The notes below the pieces were generated by a model. It saw only the letters and a program-made list of their open reading frames with translations, was not told the DNA's origin and did no database searches. 17,344 bases of DNA from Clostridia bacterium. Lineage in GTDB: Bacteria; Bacillota; Clostridia; UMGS1883. Shown here in pieces: positions 5,655 to 12,659 of the stretch (positions are counted from its first letter, which is position 1; each line of letters opens with the position of its first letter). The translations under genes were made by a program, and so were the position numbers. The DNA lies in contig CAAGBE010000025.1 in the NCBI GenBank assembly GCA_900768005.1, forward strand, positions 1-17,344. Direction: 5' to 3'.

Positions 5655-8120
5655 ATGCCTAAGAGTTTATTTGTAGATCCCGCCGAGACCTTGGCTCCCG
5701 GCAAAATAACCTTTAAAGACATTCCCGTAAACCAGTACAACAAGACAATCAAGGATGAGCGTAAGCGCTATTCCGATGATGACCTTGTTCGTATTTACCG
5801 TGACATTACCGTTCTTCGTGAGTTTGAGTCTATGCTCAGTCTTATCAAGACACAGGGTGTATACAATGGTATCGAAACAACATATCCCGGTCCTGCACAT
5901 CTTTCTGTTGGTCAGGAAGCTGCAGCAGTTGGTCAGGCTTATCTCCTCGACCAGAACGATTTTTCTTTCGGTTCTCACAGAAGCCACAGTGAAATCCTTG
6001 CAAAGGCTCTTTCCTGTATCCACAAATTAAGCGAACAGGACCTTATGACAATTATGGAAGGATTCCTCGGCGGTAGTGCACTTCGTGCAACAGAGAAGCT
6101 CGGCCCCGTTAAGGATGTTAAGGAGCTTGCTATCCGTTTCATTCTTTACGGAACACTTTCCGAAATCTTTGCACGTGAAACAGGCTTCCACAAGGGTATG
6201 GGCGGCTCTATGCACGCATTCTTCCTGCCCTTTGGTATTTACCCCAACAACGCTATCGTTGGCGGTTCTGCTGCAATTGCAACAGGTGCTGCACTCTTTA
6301 AGAAAGTTAATGGCAAGCAGGGTATCGTAGTATGTAACTCCGGTGACGGCTCTATGGCTCGCGGTCCTGTTTGGGAAGCTATGAACTTTGCTGCTATGGA
6401 TCAGTTCCACACACTTTGGGAAAGCCACAAGGGTGGTATGCCCATTCTTTATAACGTATTCAATAACTCCTACGGTATGGGTGATCAGACAAGAGGAGAA
6501 ACAATGGGTTACGATATGCTTGCTCGTATCGGTTCTGGTGTAAGCCCCACTCAGTTCCATGCTGAAAGAATCAACGGCTTCAACCCTCTTGCGGTTATCG
6601 ATGCTATGGAGCGTAAGCTTGAAATCCTCCGCAAGGGCGAAGGTCCCGTTATGCTTGATACTCTTACATATCGTTACAGCGGACACTCTGTATCCGACCA
6701 GAACGCATATCGTACAAAGGAAGAAATCGAAGCATGGCAGGCAATTGATCCCATCATCACATATCGTCAGGGTCTTGTTGATGCAGGTGTTACTGGTGAT
6801 AGTGATCTTGAAGCTATCCTTGCTGAAACTGCAGAAAGAATGACTCTTATCTGTAAGGCTGCATCCGACCCTGCAATCAGCCCCTATGTTGATTTTAAGA
6901 AAGACCCCGCAGTAGTTGAGAGAATGATGTTCTCCAACGAAAAGGTTGAAAAGTTTGACGACAGAGAACCTGAGGTTAATATGCCTCTTAATGAAGTTCC
7001 TGCATATAAGAAACTTAAGGAAAAAGAGCGTGCTCCCATGAAGGATGGCAAGCCCGTTTCCAAGATGAAGCTCTTTAACCTTCGTGATGCTATGAGCGAA
7101 GTTATCTATGACCGCTTCTACGAAGACCCAACTCTTATCGCTTACGGTGAAGACTGCCGTGACTGGGGCGGTGCATTCGCAGTATACCGTGGTATGATGG
7201 ATGCGTTCCCCCATTGCCGTCTCTTTAACTCACCCATTGCTGAAGCAGCTATCGTAGGCAGTGCAGTAGGTTACGCACTTTCCGGCGGTCGTGCATTAGT
7301 TGAACTTATGTATGCTGACTTTATCGGCTGTGCAGGTGACGAAATCTTCAACCAGATGAGTAAGTGGCAGGCAATGAGCGCAGGTATCCTCAAGATGCCC
7401 GTAGTTCTCCGTGTATCTGTTGGTTCTAAATACGGTGCACAGCACTCTCAGGACTGGACAGCACTTTGTGCTCATATCCCCGGACTTAAAGTATGTTTCC
7501 CCGCAACTCCTTGGGAAGCAAAGGGACTTATGGAAACTGCTCTTAAGGGTACTGACCCCGTTGTATTCTTTGAAAGCCAGAGAATTTACGACGTTGGTGA
7601 ACAGTTCCACGAGGGAGGCGTACCTCAGGAAAGATACGAAATCGAGTTTGGTGATACTAATAAGGTTCGCGACGGTAAGGATGTAACAATTCTTACAATC
7701 GGTGCAGCACTCTACCGTGCAGTTGATGCTGCTAAGACACTCAGCGAAAAGTACGGTATGGAAGCTGATATCATCAACATCCATTCACTCGTTCCCCTTG
7801 ATTACACCAAGATTGTTGAATCCGTTAAGAAGACAGGCAGAGTTGTACTTGTATCCGATGCTTGTGCACGCGGTTCTTTCCTTAATGATGTTGCCAAGAA
7901 TATTACAGAGCTTTGCTTCGACGACCTCGATGCACCGCCCGTAGTAGTTGGCGCTCGTAACTGGATAACACCTCCCTTTGAGTTTGACGAATACTTCTTC
8001 CCTCAGGCAGGCTGGATTATCGATGCAATACACGAAAAGCTCGTTCCTCTCGCAGGTCATACTGTTGAAAACGGCTGCACAGAGGCAGAAGCATACAGAA
8101 GAGCTAAGGCAGGCGTATAA
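5655..8120 (+). CDS. Fused E1 alpha-beta TPP-dependent dehydrogenase (2-oxoacid or acetoin dehydrogenase E1)
   Basis: E1 uses thiamine diphosphate to decarboxylate a 2-oxoacid (or cleave acetoin) and acylates the E2 lipoyl group. Here alpha and beta chains are joined in one 821-residue protein. The alpha half (to about 430) carries GHR-like SHRSHSE, GMGGSMH (181-187) and the TPP/Mg motif from GDG (230) to NN (270-271). A linker follows. The beta half (about 471-810) has the catalytic-type E499 (YGEDC), a conserved SPIAEAAIVG segment and H597 (QHSQ). Two stretches look inserted compared with standard E1 alpha: about 121-167, and about 11 extra residues inside the TPP motif (42 residues from GDG through NN, against about 31). 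The ATG at 5655 has a strong AAGGAGG site. Lysine codons are mostly AAG, as in E2 and E3, suggesting high expression. Substrate is unresolved. Confidence 0.88.
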   Translation: MPKSLFVDPAETLAPGKITFKDIPVNQYNKTIKDERKRYSDDDLVRIYRDITVLREFESMLSLIKTQGVYNGIETTYPGPAHLSVGQEAAAVGQAYLLDQNDFSFGSHRSHSEILAKALSCIHKLSEQDLMTIMEGFLGGSALRATEKLGPVKDVKELAIRFILYGTLSEIFARETGFHKGMGGSMHAFFLPFGIYPNNAIVGGSAAIATGAALFKKVNGKQGIVVCNSGDGSMARGPVWEAMNFAAMDQFHTLWESHKGGMPILYNVFNNSYGMGDQTRGETMGYDMLARIGSGVSPTQFHAERINGFNPLAVIDAMERKLEILRKGEGPVMLDTLTYRYSGHSVSDQNAYRTKEEIEAWQAIDPIITYRQGLVDAGVTGDSDLEAILAETAERMTLICKAASDPAISPYVDFKKDPAVVERMMFSNEKVEKFDDREPEVNMPLNEVPAYKKLKEKERAPMKDGKPVSKMKLFNLRDAMSEVIYDRFYEDPTLIAYGEDCRDWGGAFAVYRGMMDAFPHCRLFNSPIAEAAIVGSAVGYALSGGRALVELMYADFIGCAGDEIFNQMSKWQAMSAGILKMPVVLRVSVGSKYGAQHSQDWTALCAHIPGLKVCFPATPWEAKGLMETALKGTDPVVFFESQRIYDVGEQFHEGGVPQERYEIEFGDTNKVRDGKDVTILTIGAALYRAVDAAKTLSEKYGMEADIINIHSLVPLDYTKIVESVKKTGRVVLVSDACARGSFLNDVAKNITELCFDDLDAPPVVVGARNWITPPFEFDEYFFPQAGWIIDAIHEKLVPLAGHTVENGCTEAEAYRRAKAGV

Positions 8121-8121
8121 T

Positions 8122-8742
8122 TTGAAAATAAGAAGAACGGCTAACGCCGGAGTACTTATAGAAATGGATGGTTTATCCATCCTTATGGACGGTATATGTA
8201 ATAAACTTGGTCCCTATGAGGAAACTCCAGAGTCAATCAAAAAGGAACTAAGGGAAAATTTCCCCGATATTGTTGCGTTTACCCACGCTCACGGAGACCA
8301 TTATGACCGTGACTACGCCGAAATGTACAAAAAAGCGACTCTCAGGCCTGTTTTCGGGCCTGAGAACTCCCTTTTTACGAACTTCGATGATGTAAGTCTT
8401 ACGGGGATTCCTACCCGTCATATAGGGAAATTCGAAATTGAACATATCAGTTTTGTATTAGAGGGAAGCAAGACAGTTTGGTTTATAGGTGATTCATCAC
8501 TCTTTGAATGGAAAAATAGAGAAAATCTCCCCAGCCCCGACGTTGTAATCGTTCCCTTTGCATTTGCGAACACAGATTCAGCATGGAAGACAACGAAATC
8601 CTTCGGTGCAGAAGCTATTGTCATTGTGCATATGCCCGAAAGGGAACAGGACACCTATGGTATATGGGAAGCCGTGAAATGTACAGTTGGAAACGACGAA
8701 AACGTATTCATACCCAAAATGGGAGAAACAATAGAATTATAA
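8122..8742 (+). CDS. MBL-fold metallo-hydrolase coupled to the E1 gene
   Basis: This 206-residue protein has the metallo-beta-lactamase-fold metal motif THAHGDHYD (H55, H57, D59, H60), followed by FIGDSS and a later VHMPERE histidine, consistent with a two-metal hydrolase of the UlaG-like type. The open frame extends upstream over the end of E1, but that part is a shadow. The family-like N-terminus begins KIRRTANAGVLIEMDG, directly after a TTG at 8122, one base past the E1 stop codon. There is no strong ribosome binding site for this start, only AAGG/CAGG-like bases, so translation probably depends on ribosomes finishing E1. It is the last gene before the terminator at 8741. The substrate is unknown. 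A thioester or acyl-product hydrolase for the complex is only a guess from position. Confidence 0.8.
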   Translation: MKIRRTANAGVLIEMDGLSILMDGICNKLGPYEETPESIKKELRENFPDIVAFTHAHGDHYDRDYAEMYKKATLRPVFGPENSLFTNFDDVSLTGIPTRHIGKFEIEHISFVLEGSKTVWFIGDSSLFEWKNRENLPSPDVVIVPFAFANTDSAWKTTKSFGAEAIVIVHMPEREQDTYGIWEAVKCTVGNDENVFIPKMGETIEL

Positions 8743-8790
8743 AAGGTGGTGTAGCAAAATCATTTTGCTACACCACCTTTTATAATTTTT
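8741..8790 (+). terminator. Strong intrinsic terminator of the E2-E3-E1-MBL operon
   Basis: A perfect 19-bp stem (arms 8741-8759 and 8763-8781) with a three-base loop TCA is followed by ATAATTTTTT. The left arm starts on the last two bases of the MBL stop codon. The stem is flanked by A and T runs on both strands, so it may also block transcription from the right. Confidence 0.9.
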
Positions 8791-8810
8791 TCCATTTACA
8801 GAAAAAACAC

Positions 8811-8845
8811 TTTATTTTGACAAACTGATATGCTATAATATTATA
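8811..8845 (+). promoter_or_regulatory. Promoter of the rsmF-ppa-maf-mre-min cluster
   Basis: Two readings overlap. One is an extended -10, TGCTATAAT (8831-8839), with a weak TTTATT -35 at 8811-8816. The other is a perfect -35 TTGACA (8817-8822) with TATTAT (8839-8844) at 16-bp spacing. TTGACA and TATAAT themselves are only 11 bp apart and cannot pair. Either way the transcript starts about 20 bases before the TTG at 8868. Confidence 0.6.
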
Positions 8846-8867
8846 GATATATTGTAGGTGATGGAAA

Positions 8868-10148
8868 TTGACTTTACCCGAGGCTTTCAAAGAAAGAATG
8901 AAAACTGACCTTAAAAATGAATACGACAGCTTTCTTCAAAGCTATGAGGAGAATCCGACAATTGCACTTCGTGTAAATACGCTTAAGCTCGGAGCAGAGG
9001 AGTTTAAAAATATAGTTGACTTTTGCGGAGATAGTGTAGCGTGGTGTCCCACGGGATTTTATTATGACGGAAAAAAGGGAAACCATCCTTCCAGTATCGC
9101 TGGGCTTTTCTATTCGCAGGAGCCGTCGGCACAGATTGCAGCGGAGCTTGCCGATGTAGAAAAAGGGGACAAGGTATTGGACCTTTGTGCCGCTCCCGGC
9201 GGAAAGAGTACCCAGCTTGCGGCAAAGCTCCAGGGGGAGGGACTTTTGGTTTCCAATGAAGTAAATTCCGGCAGGGCAAAAATCCTTTGCGAAAATATAG
9301 AACGGATGGGAATAAAAAATGCCGTTGTCACCAATATGTATCCTGAAAAAATGGAAAAGCTTTTTCCATCCTTTTTTGATAAAATAGTTGTCGATGCTCC
9401 CTGCAGCGGGGAGGGAATGTTCCGCAAAGATGAGATTGCCGTACAGGAATGGAGTATTGAACATACGCTTTCCTGTGCGGAAAGACAGCTTCTTATTCTG
9501 GATTCTGCGTATAAAATGCTTGCACCCGGCGGAAAATTAGTATATTCAACCTGTACTTTTGCAAGGGTTGAAAATGAGGATGTGGCAGAAAAATTCGCTG
9601 AAAAATATCCCGATATTACACTTATTGAAATGCATAGGCTGATGCCCCATAAAATAAAGGGTGAGGGACATTTTTCCGCACTGTTTGAAAAAGTGGGGGA
9701 AAAGAAAATAGAAAAGTTTTCCCCTCCTGTTACTGCAAAAAAGGAAATGACAGAGGCTTTCAGAATATTTGAAAAAGAAAACCTCAACATAGCTCTTGAC
9801 GGCAGTTTTGTTTCTTTCGGTGAGTTTTTGTATTTGCTGCCGAAAGAAATGATATCTCTTGATAAAATTAAATGTGTCCGTCCAGGACTTTGCCTCGGTG
9901 AAGTGAGAAAGGGCAGATTCATCCCATCGCACCATTTGTGTATGGCTCTTAAAAAAGATGATTTTAAACGCACAATATGTCTTTCTGATGAAGAAATATC
10001 TCTTTATATAAAAGGACAGGCAATTTTGTGCGACGGAGAAAAGGGCTACGGTGCAATGCTCTATAAAGAAAAATATCCCGTTGGTTGGTATAAACTAAGC
10101 GACGGCTGTGCAAAAAATCACTATCCAAAACATCTTAGAAAGGTTTGA
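8868..10148 (+). CDS. rsmF: RsmF/RsmB (NOL1/NOP2/Sun)-family rRNA cytosine-C5 methyltransferase
   Basis: It uses S-adenosylmethionine to make m5C in RNA, most likely 16S rRNA. The 426-residue protein has SAM motif I DLCAAPGG (105-112), DAPCSGEG (176-183, with the product-release cysteine C179), and STCTFARVENE, in which C229 is the attacking cysteine. The C-terminal third, ending YPVGWYKLSDGCAKNHYPK, fits the RsmF C-terminal/PUA-like RNA-binding part, which is why I prefer RsmF over RsmB. Translation starts at TTG (8868) after AGGTGATGG; a nearby ATG at 8861 is in another frame and stops quickly. It leads the cluster, and ppa follows after 4 bp. The exact rRNA position modified cannot be told from sequence. 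Lysine is mostly AAA here, unlike the E2-E3-E1 genes. Confidence 0.88.
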   Translation: MTLPEAFKERMKTDLKNEYDSFLQSYEENPTIALRVNTLKLGAEEFKNIVDFCGDSVAWCPTGFYYDGKKGNHPSSIAGLFYSQEPSAQIAAELADVEKGDKVLDLCAAPGGKSTQLAAKLQGEGLLVSNEVNSGRAKILCENIERMGIKNAVVTNMYPEKMEKLFPSFFDKIVVDAPCSGEGMFRKDEIAVQEWSIEHTLSCAERQLLILDSAYKMLAPGGKLVYSTCTFARVENEDVAEKFAEKYPDITLIEMHRLMPHKIKGEGHFSALFEKVGEKKIEKFSPPVTAKKEMTEAFRIFEKENLNIALDGSFVSFGEFLYLLPKEMISLDKIKCVRPGLCLGEVRKGRFIPSHHLCMALKKDDFKRTICLSDEEISLYIKGQAILCDGEKGYGAMLYKEKYPVGWYKLSDGCAKNHYPKHLRKV

Positions 10149-10152
10149 GTTT

Positions 10153-10686
10153 ATGTTTAATGTATGGCACAATATAAACCCCGAAAGAATCAAGAAAGAT
10201 GACTTCCTCGGCGTTATTGAAATCCGTAAGGGTGGCAGAAATAAGTACGAGCTTGACAAGGAAACCGGTATGATTATCCTTGACAGAGTGCTTTATACCT
10301 CTACTCACTATCCTGCAAACTACGGATTTATTCCCCGTACCTATGCAGATGACGGTGACCCTCTTGATGTTTTGGTGCTTTGTCAGGAAAAAATAGACCC
10401 TCTTGTACTTGTGCGCTGTTATCCTATCGGTGTGTTAAAGATGATAGACGACGGAAAGGTTGACGAGAAAATTATTGCCATTCCTTTCAGTGACCCTACC
10501 TATGCAGGGTACAAGGATATTCACGAGCTTCCTGACCATATGTCAAGGGAAATTTCTCATTTCTTTGAAGTATATAAAATGCTTGAAAACAAAGAAACTG
10601 CCGTGAAAGAGGTTCTCGGAAGAGAAGAGGCAGAAGAAATTATACAAAGCTGTATTGATTCCTACAAGGAAAAAATCTTAGGATAA
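10153..10686 (+). CDS. ppa: Inorganic pyrophosphatase, family I
   Basis: This cytoplasmic enzyme hydrolyses pyrophosphate to phosphate, pulling biosynthetic reactions forward. The 177-residue protein carries the family I signature DGDPLDV (67-73) that coordinates Mg2+, plus KYELDKETG (31-39) and YPANYGFIPRT (53-63), both active-site segments. Length is normal for bacterial family I. An in-frame ATG at 10108 lies inside rsmF and would add 15 unrelated residues. The ATG at 10153, nine bases after AGAAAGG, is the better start. The gap to rsmF is 4 bp, so the two are co-transcribed. Many Clostridia use a family II or membrane pyrophosphatase instead or as well; none is visible here. Confidence 0.93.
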   Translation: MFNVWHNINPERIKKDDFLGVIEIRKGGRNKYELDKETGMIILDRVLYTSTHYPANYGFIPRTYADDGDPLDVLVLCQEKIDPLVLVRCYPIGVLKMIDDGKVDEKIIAIPFSDPTYAGYKDIHELPDHMSREISHFFEVYKMLENKETAVKEVLGREEAEEIIQSCIDSYKEKILG

Positions 10687-10697
10687 GGGTGAAAAAT

Positions 10698-11285
10698 ATG
10701 GGAAACCCACTATTTGTACTTGCGTCGAAATCTCCCAGAAGACGGGAGCTTCTTAAAAAAATAGGCGTACAAGCGGAAATAATGAGAGCGAATGTTGACG
10801 AATCCTCCATCGGGGAGCTTTCTCCCGAGAAGACCGTAACGGAGCTTGCCCTCTTAAAAGCGTCCGATGTGGCAAAGTATTTCCGCGGAGATACATATGT
10901 AATCGGTGCTGACACGGTTGTTTCGCTGGACGGTGAGATTTTCGGAAAACCGCAGAACATTGAGGATGCCAAGAATATGCTCAGAAAACTCAGCGGAAAA
11001 AAGCACAGCGTTTATACAGGTTACTGTGTAGTACATTGTAAAAGCGGTAACATTGTATCAAGATACGAAAAAACGGATGTTTATTTCAAGGAGCTTTCAG
11101 ACCGTGAAATTGATGCCTATATAAAGACAAGGGAGCCTATGGATAAGGCAGGCGCTTACGGTATTCAGGAAAAGGGAAGTATGTTTGTTGAAAAGATTGA
11201 CGGTGATTACTTCAATGTTGTAGGGCTTCCCGTATGTGCCCTTGCGAAGCTTTTTGATAAAGAGTTTGGAGTAAACCTGTTATAA
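10698..11285 (+). CDS. maf: Maf-family nucleoside triphosphate pyrophosphatase
   Basis: Maf proteins hydrolyse non-canonical or pyrimidine nucleoside triphosphates (dTTP/UTP type) to monophosphates and pyrophosphate, and have been linked to septum inhibition. The 195-residue protein has LASKSPRRRELL (8-19), GADTVV with catalytic D72, and YGIQEKGSMF followed by GDYFNVVGLP, all family hallmarks. A GTG at 10689 is in frame, but the ATG at 10698 sits six bases after AAGGGTG and is preferred. Its neighbour ppa would remove the pyrophosphate it makes, although ppa also serves the whole cell. In many Firmicutes maf lies before radC-mreB-mreC; here mreC follows directly with no radC or mreB between. 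Confidence 0.9.
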   Translation: MGNPLFVLASKSPRRRELLKKIGVQAEIMRANVDESSIGELSPEKTVTELALLKASDVAKYFRGDTYVIGADTVVSLDGEIFGKPQNIEDAKNMLRKLSGKKHSVYTGYCVVHCKSGNIVSRYEKTDVYFKELSDREIDAYIKTREPMDKAGAYGIQEKGSMFVEKIDGDYFNVVGLPVCALAKLFDKEFGVNLL

Positions 11286-11297
11286 GGAATGAAAAAA

Positions 11298-12113
11298 ATG
11301 AAAAAATTCGGTAAAAAACACGTTATAATATACAGCGCAGTAACGGTTATCATACTGATACTTGCGGCATTTTCCTTTAAGTTTGGAAATAACCCCGTAT
11401 CAAATGCAATAGGGACTATCGTTTCTCCCGTGCAAAGTGTTTCCAGTTCTGCCTTTAACGGAGTAAAAAATTTCTTCGGCAATATTTTCAATGCAGGGAA
11501 TATGGCTGAGGAAAATGAGAAGCTCCGTGAAGAGGTCTATGCTCTTAAAGATGAACTCAGGATGCTTGACGGTTATAAAACCGAAAATGACCGCCTGCAG
11601 CAACTACTTGACCTTAAGGAATCGCGCACAGAGTTTAACAGTATAGGTGCAAATGTAATCGGCAAAAAAATTGATGATGAAAACAGTATTATCACTATTG
11701 ATAAGGGTGCCACGGATGGCGTAGAAGTAAACAGTGTTGTTTTTGTGCCCGAGGGGATAGTGGGTGTTGTTTTTGAGGTCAACACAAACTACTCTAAAAT
11801 AAAGACAATTTTTGATGCGGAAAGCTCTGTTTCTGCTATTTGTCTGAGAAGCGGAGATATGGGAATTGCCGAGCCTGTGGAAAATATGACAACAGGCGGA
11901 AAATGTGCTCTCAATTATATCGACAGAAGTGCAAAAACAGTTATAGGTGATGTAATAGAAACAGCGGGTACAGGCGGTATTTATCCCAGAGGGATTGTCA
12001 TAGGAAAGATTACCCAGATTAAGGAAGACAGCAGAAACCTTACCTTAAGTGCTGTGCTCGAAACAGAAGTAAATATTAACAGGCTTGACAGGGTTCTTGT
12101 AACGGTAAAGTAA
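11298..12113 (+). CDS. mreC: Rod shape-determining protein MreC
   Basis: MreC is a membrane-anchored scaffold of the cell-elongation machinery; it binds class B PBPs outside the membrane. The 271-residue protein has one N-terminal membrane helix (about 8-27) after a basic cytoplasmic tail, a coiled coil (about 68-107, rich in E/K/L heptads), and a C-terminal beta domain with the family-typical phrases VIGKK, TIDKGATDGV, PEGIVGVV and GTGGIYPRGIVIGK. Two ATGs are in frame (11289 and 11298). AAGGA at 11284-11288 is nine bases from the second and touches the first, so 11298 is chosen. It sits 12 bp after maf and before mreD. The usual upstream partner mreB is missing from this locus. Confidence 0.93.
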   Translation: MKKFGKKHVIIYSAVTVIILILAAFSFKFGNNPVSNAIGTIVSPVQSVSSSAFNGVKNFFGNIFNAGNMAEENEKLREEVYALKDELRMLDGYKTENDRLQQLLDLKESRTEFNSIGANVIGKKIDDENSIITIDKGATDGVEVNSVVFVPEGIVGVVFEVNTNYSKIKTIFDAESSVSAICLRSGDMGIAEPVENMTTGGKCALNYIDRSAKTVIGDVIETAGTGGIYPRGIVIGKITQIKEDSRNLTLSAVLETEVNINRLDRVLVTVK

Positions 12114-12140
12114 ATATCCGCTATCATTGGAAGTGATTTA

Positions 12141-12659
12141 GTGAAATATGTATGGAAAGCGTTGGGGATTTATCTGGCATTTTTGCTTCAGTCCCTCATA
12201 TTTGAAAATTTAAGAATGTTTTCCTGTTCCCCCGATGTTTTAGTGACAGTGGTTATAATTGTTGCGGTGTCTGAAGATTTTGTGCCTGCTTCAATACTGG
12301 GAGGCTTTGCAGGACTTTTATATGATGTAATGTACGGAGAGGTTTTCGGTATAAGTATACTTCTTTATACATACCTTGCCCTTTTGGTAAGTCTTGCAGC
12401 GGACAGAAGAAACTCAAACTCACCTCTTATTATGAGCTGGGTTTGTTTCGTAAGCATTGCATCTTTGGAAATAGTCATTGCCCTTTTTAAAACGGCAATG
12501 GGAAATACCCCTGCTTTCGGGCAGTTATGCGCAAATATTTTAGTTAAGGGCTTGTTCGGGGCATTGTTTGCACTTTGTTTTGTTCTTGTTGTTCAGTATA
12601 TCAAGAGGAAAAAAGTGATAACTCCAGAAGCAACTCAGGAAAAGGAGGCGGTAGAATGA
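12141..12659 (+). CDS. mreD: Rod shape-determining membrane protein MreD
   Basis: MreD is the polytopic membrane partner of MreC in the elongation complex. The 172 residues are strongly hydrophobic, with about five to six predicted membrane segments (roughly 5-22, 33-47, 50-68, 71-90, 97-117 and 130-155) and a charged C-terminal tail ending in a KRKK cluster. GGFAGLLYDVMYGEVFGISILLY is split over the third and fourth helices and matches the family's GxxxGLxxDxxxGxxxG pattern. Translation starts at GTG (12141) after GGAAGTG; the ATG at 12148 is out of frame. The stop codon overlaps the PBP2 start (ATGA), giving translational coupling. MreD is poorly conserved in sequence, so the assignment leans on position and topology. 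Confidence 0.85.
   Translation: MKYVWKALGIYLAFLLQSLIFENLRMFSCSPDVLVTVVIIVAVSEDFVPASILGGFAGLLYDVMYGEVFGISILLYTYLALLVSLAADRRNSNSPLIMSWVCFVSIASLEIVIALFKTAMGNTPAFGQLCANILVKGLFGALFALCFVLVVQYIKRKKVITPEATQEKEAVE

Noticed and set aside
6027..7214. 395-codon open frame on the minus strand inside the E1 gene
   Set aside because: The translation is Cys/His/Thr-rich without a recognisable fold, and lies fully antisense to well-conserved E1 sequence. It arises from the codon bias of E1.
7978..8121. N-terminal extension of the MBL protein by 48 codons from an ATG at 7978
   Set aside because: The extra residues overlap conserved E1 C-terminal sequence and do not look like an MBL N-terminus. The TTG at 8122 fits the family start.
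9110..9973. 287-codon minus-strand open frame inside rsmF
   Set aside because: Low-complexity Ser/Phe-rich translation, antisense to clear methyltransferase motifs, with no plausible start context.
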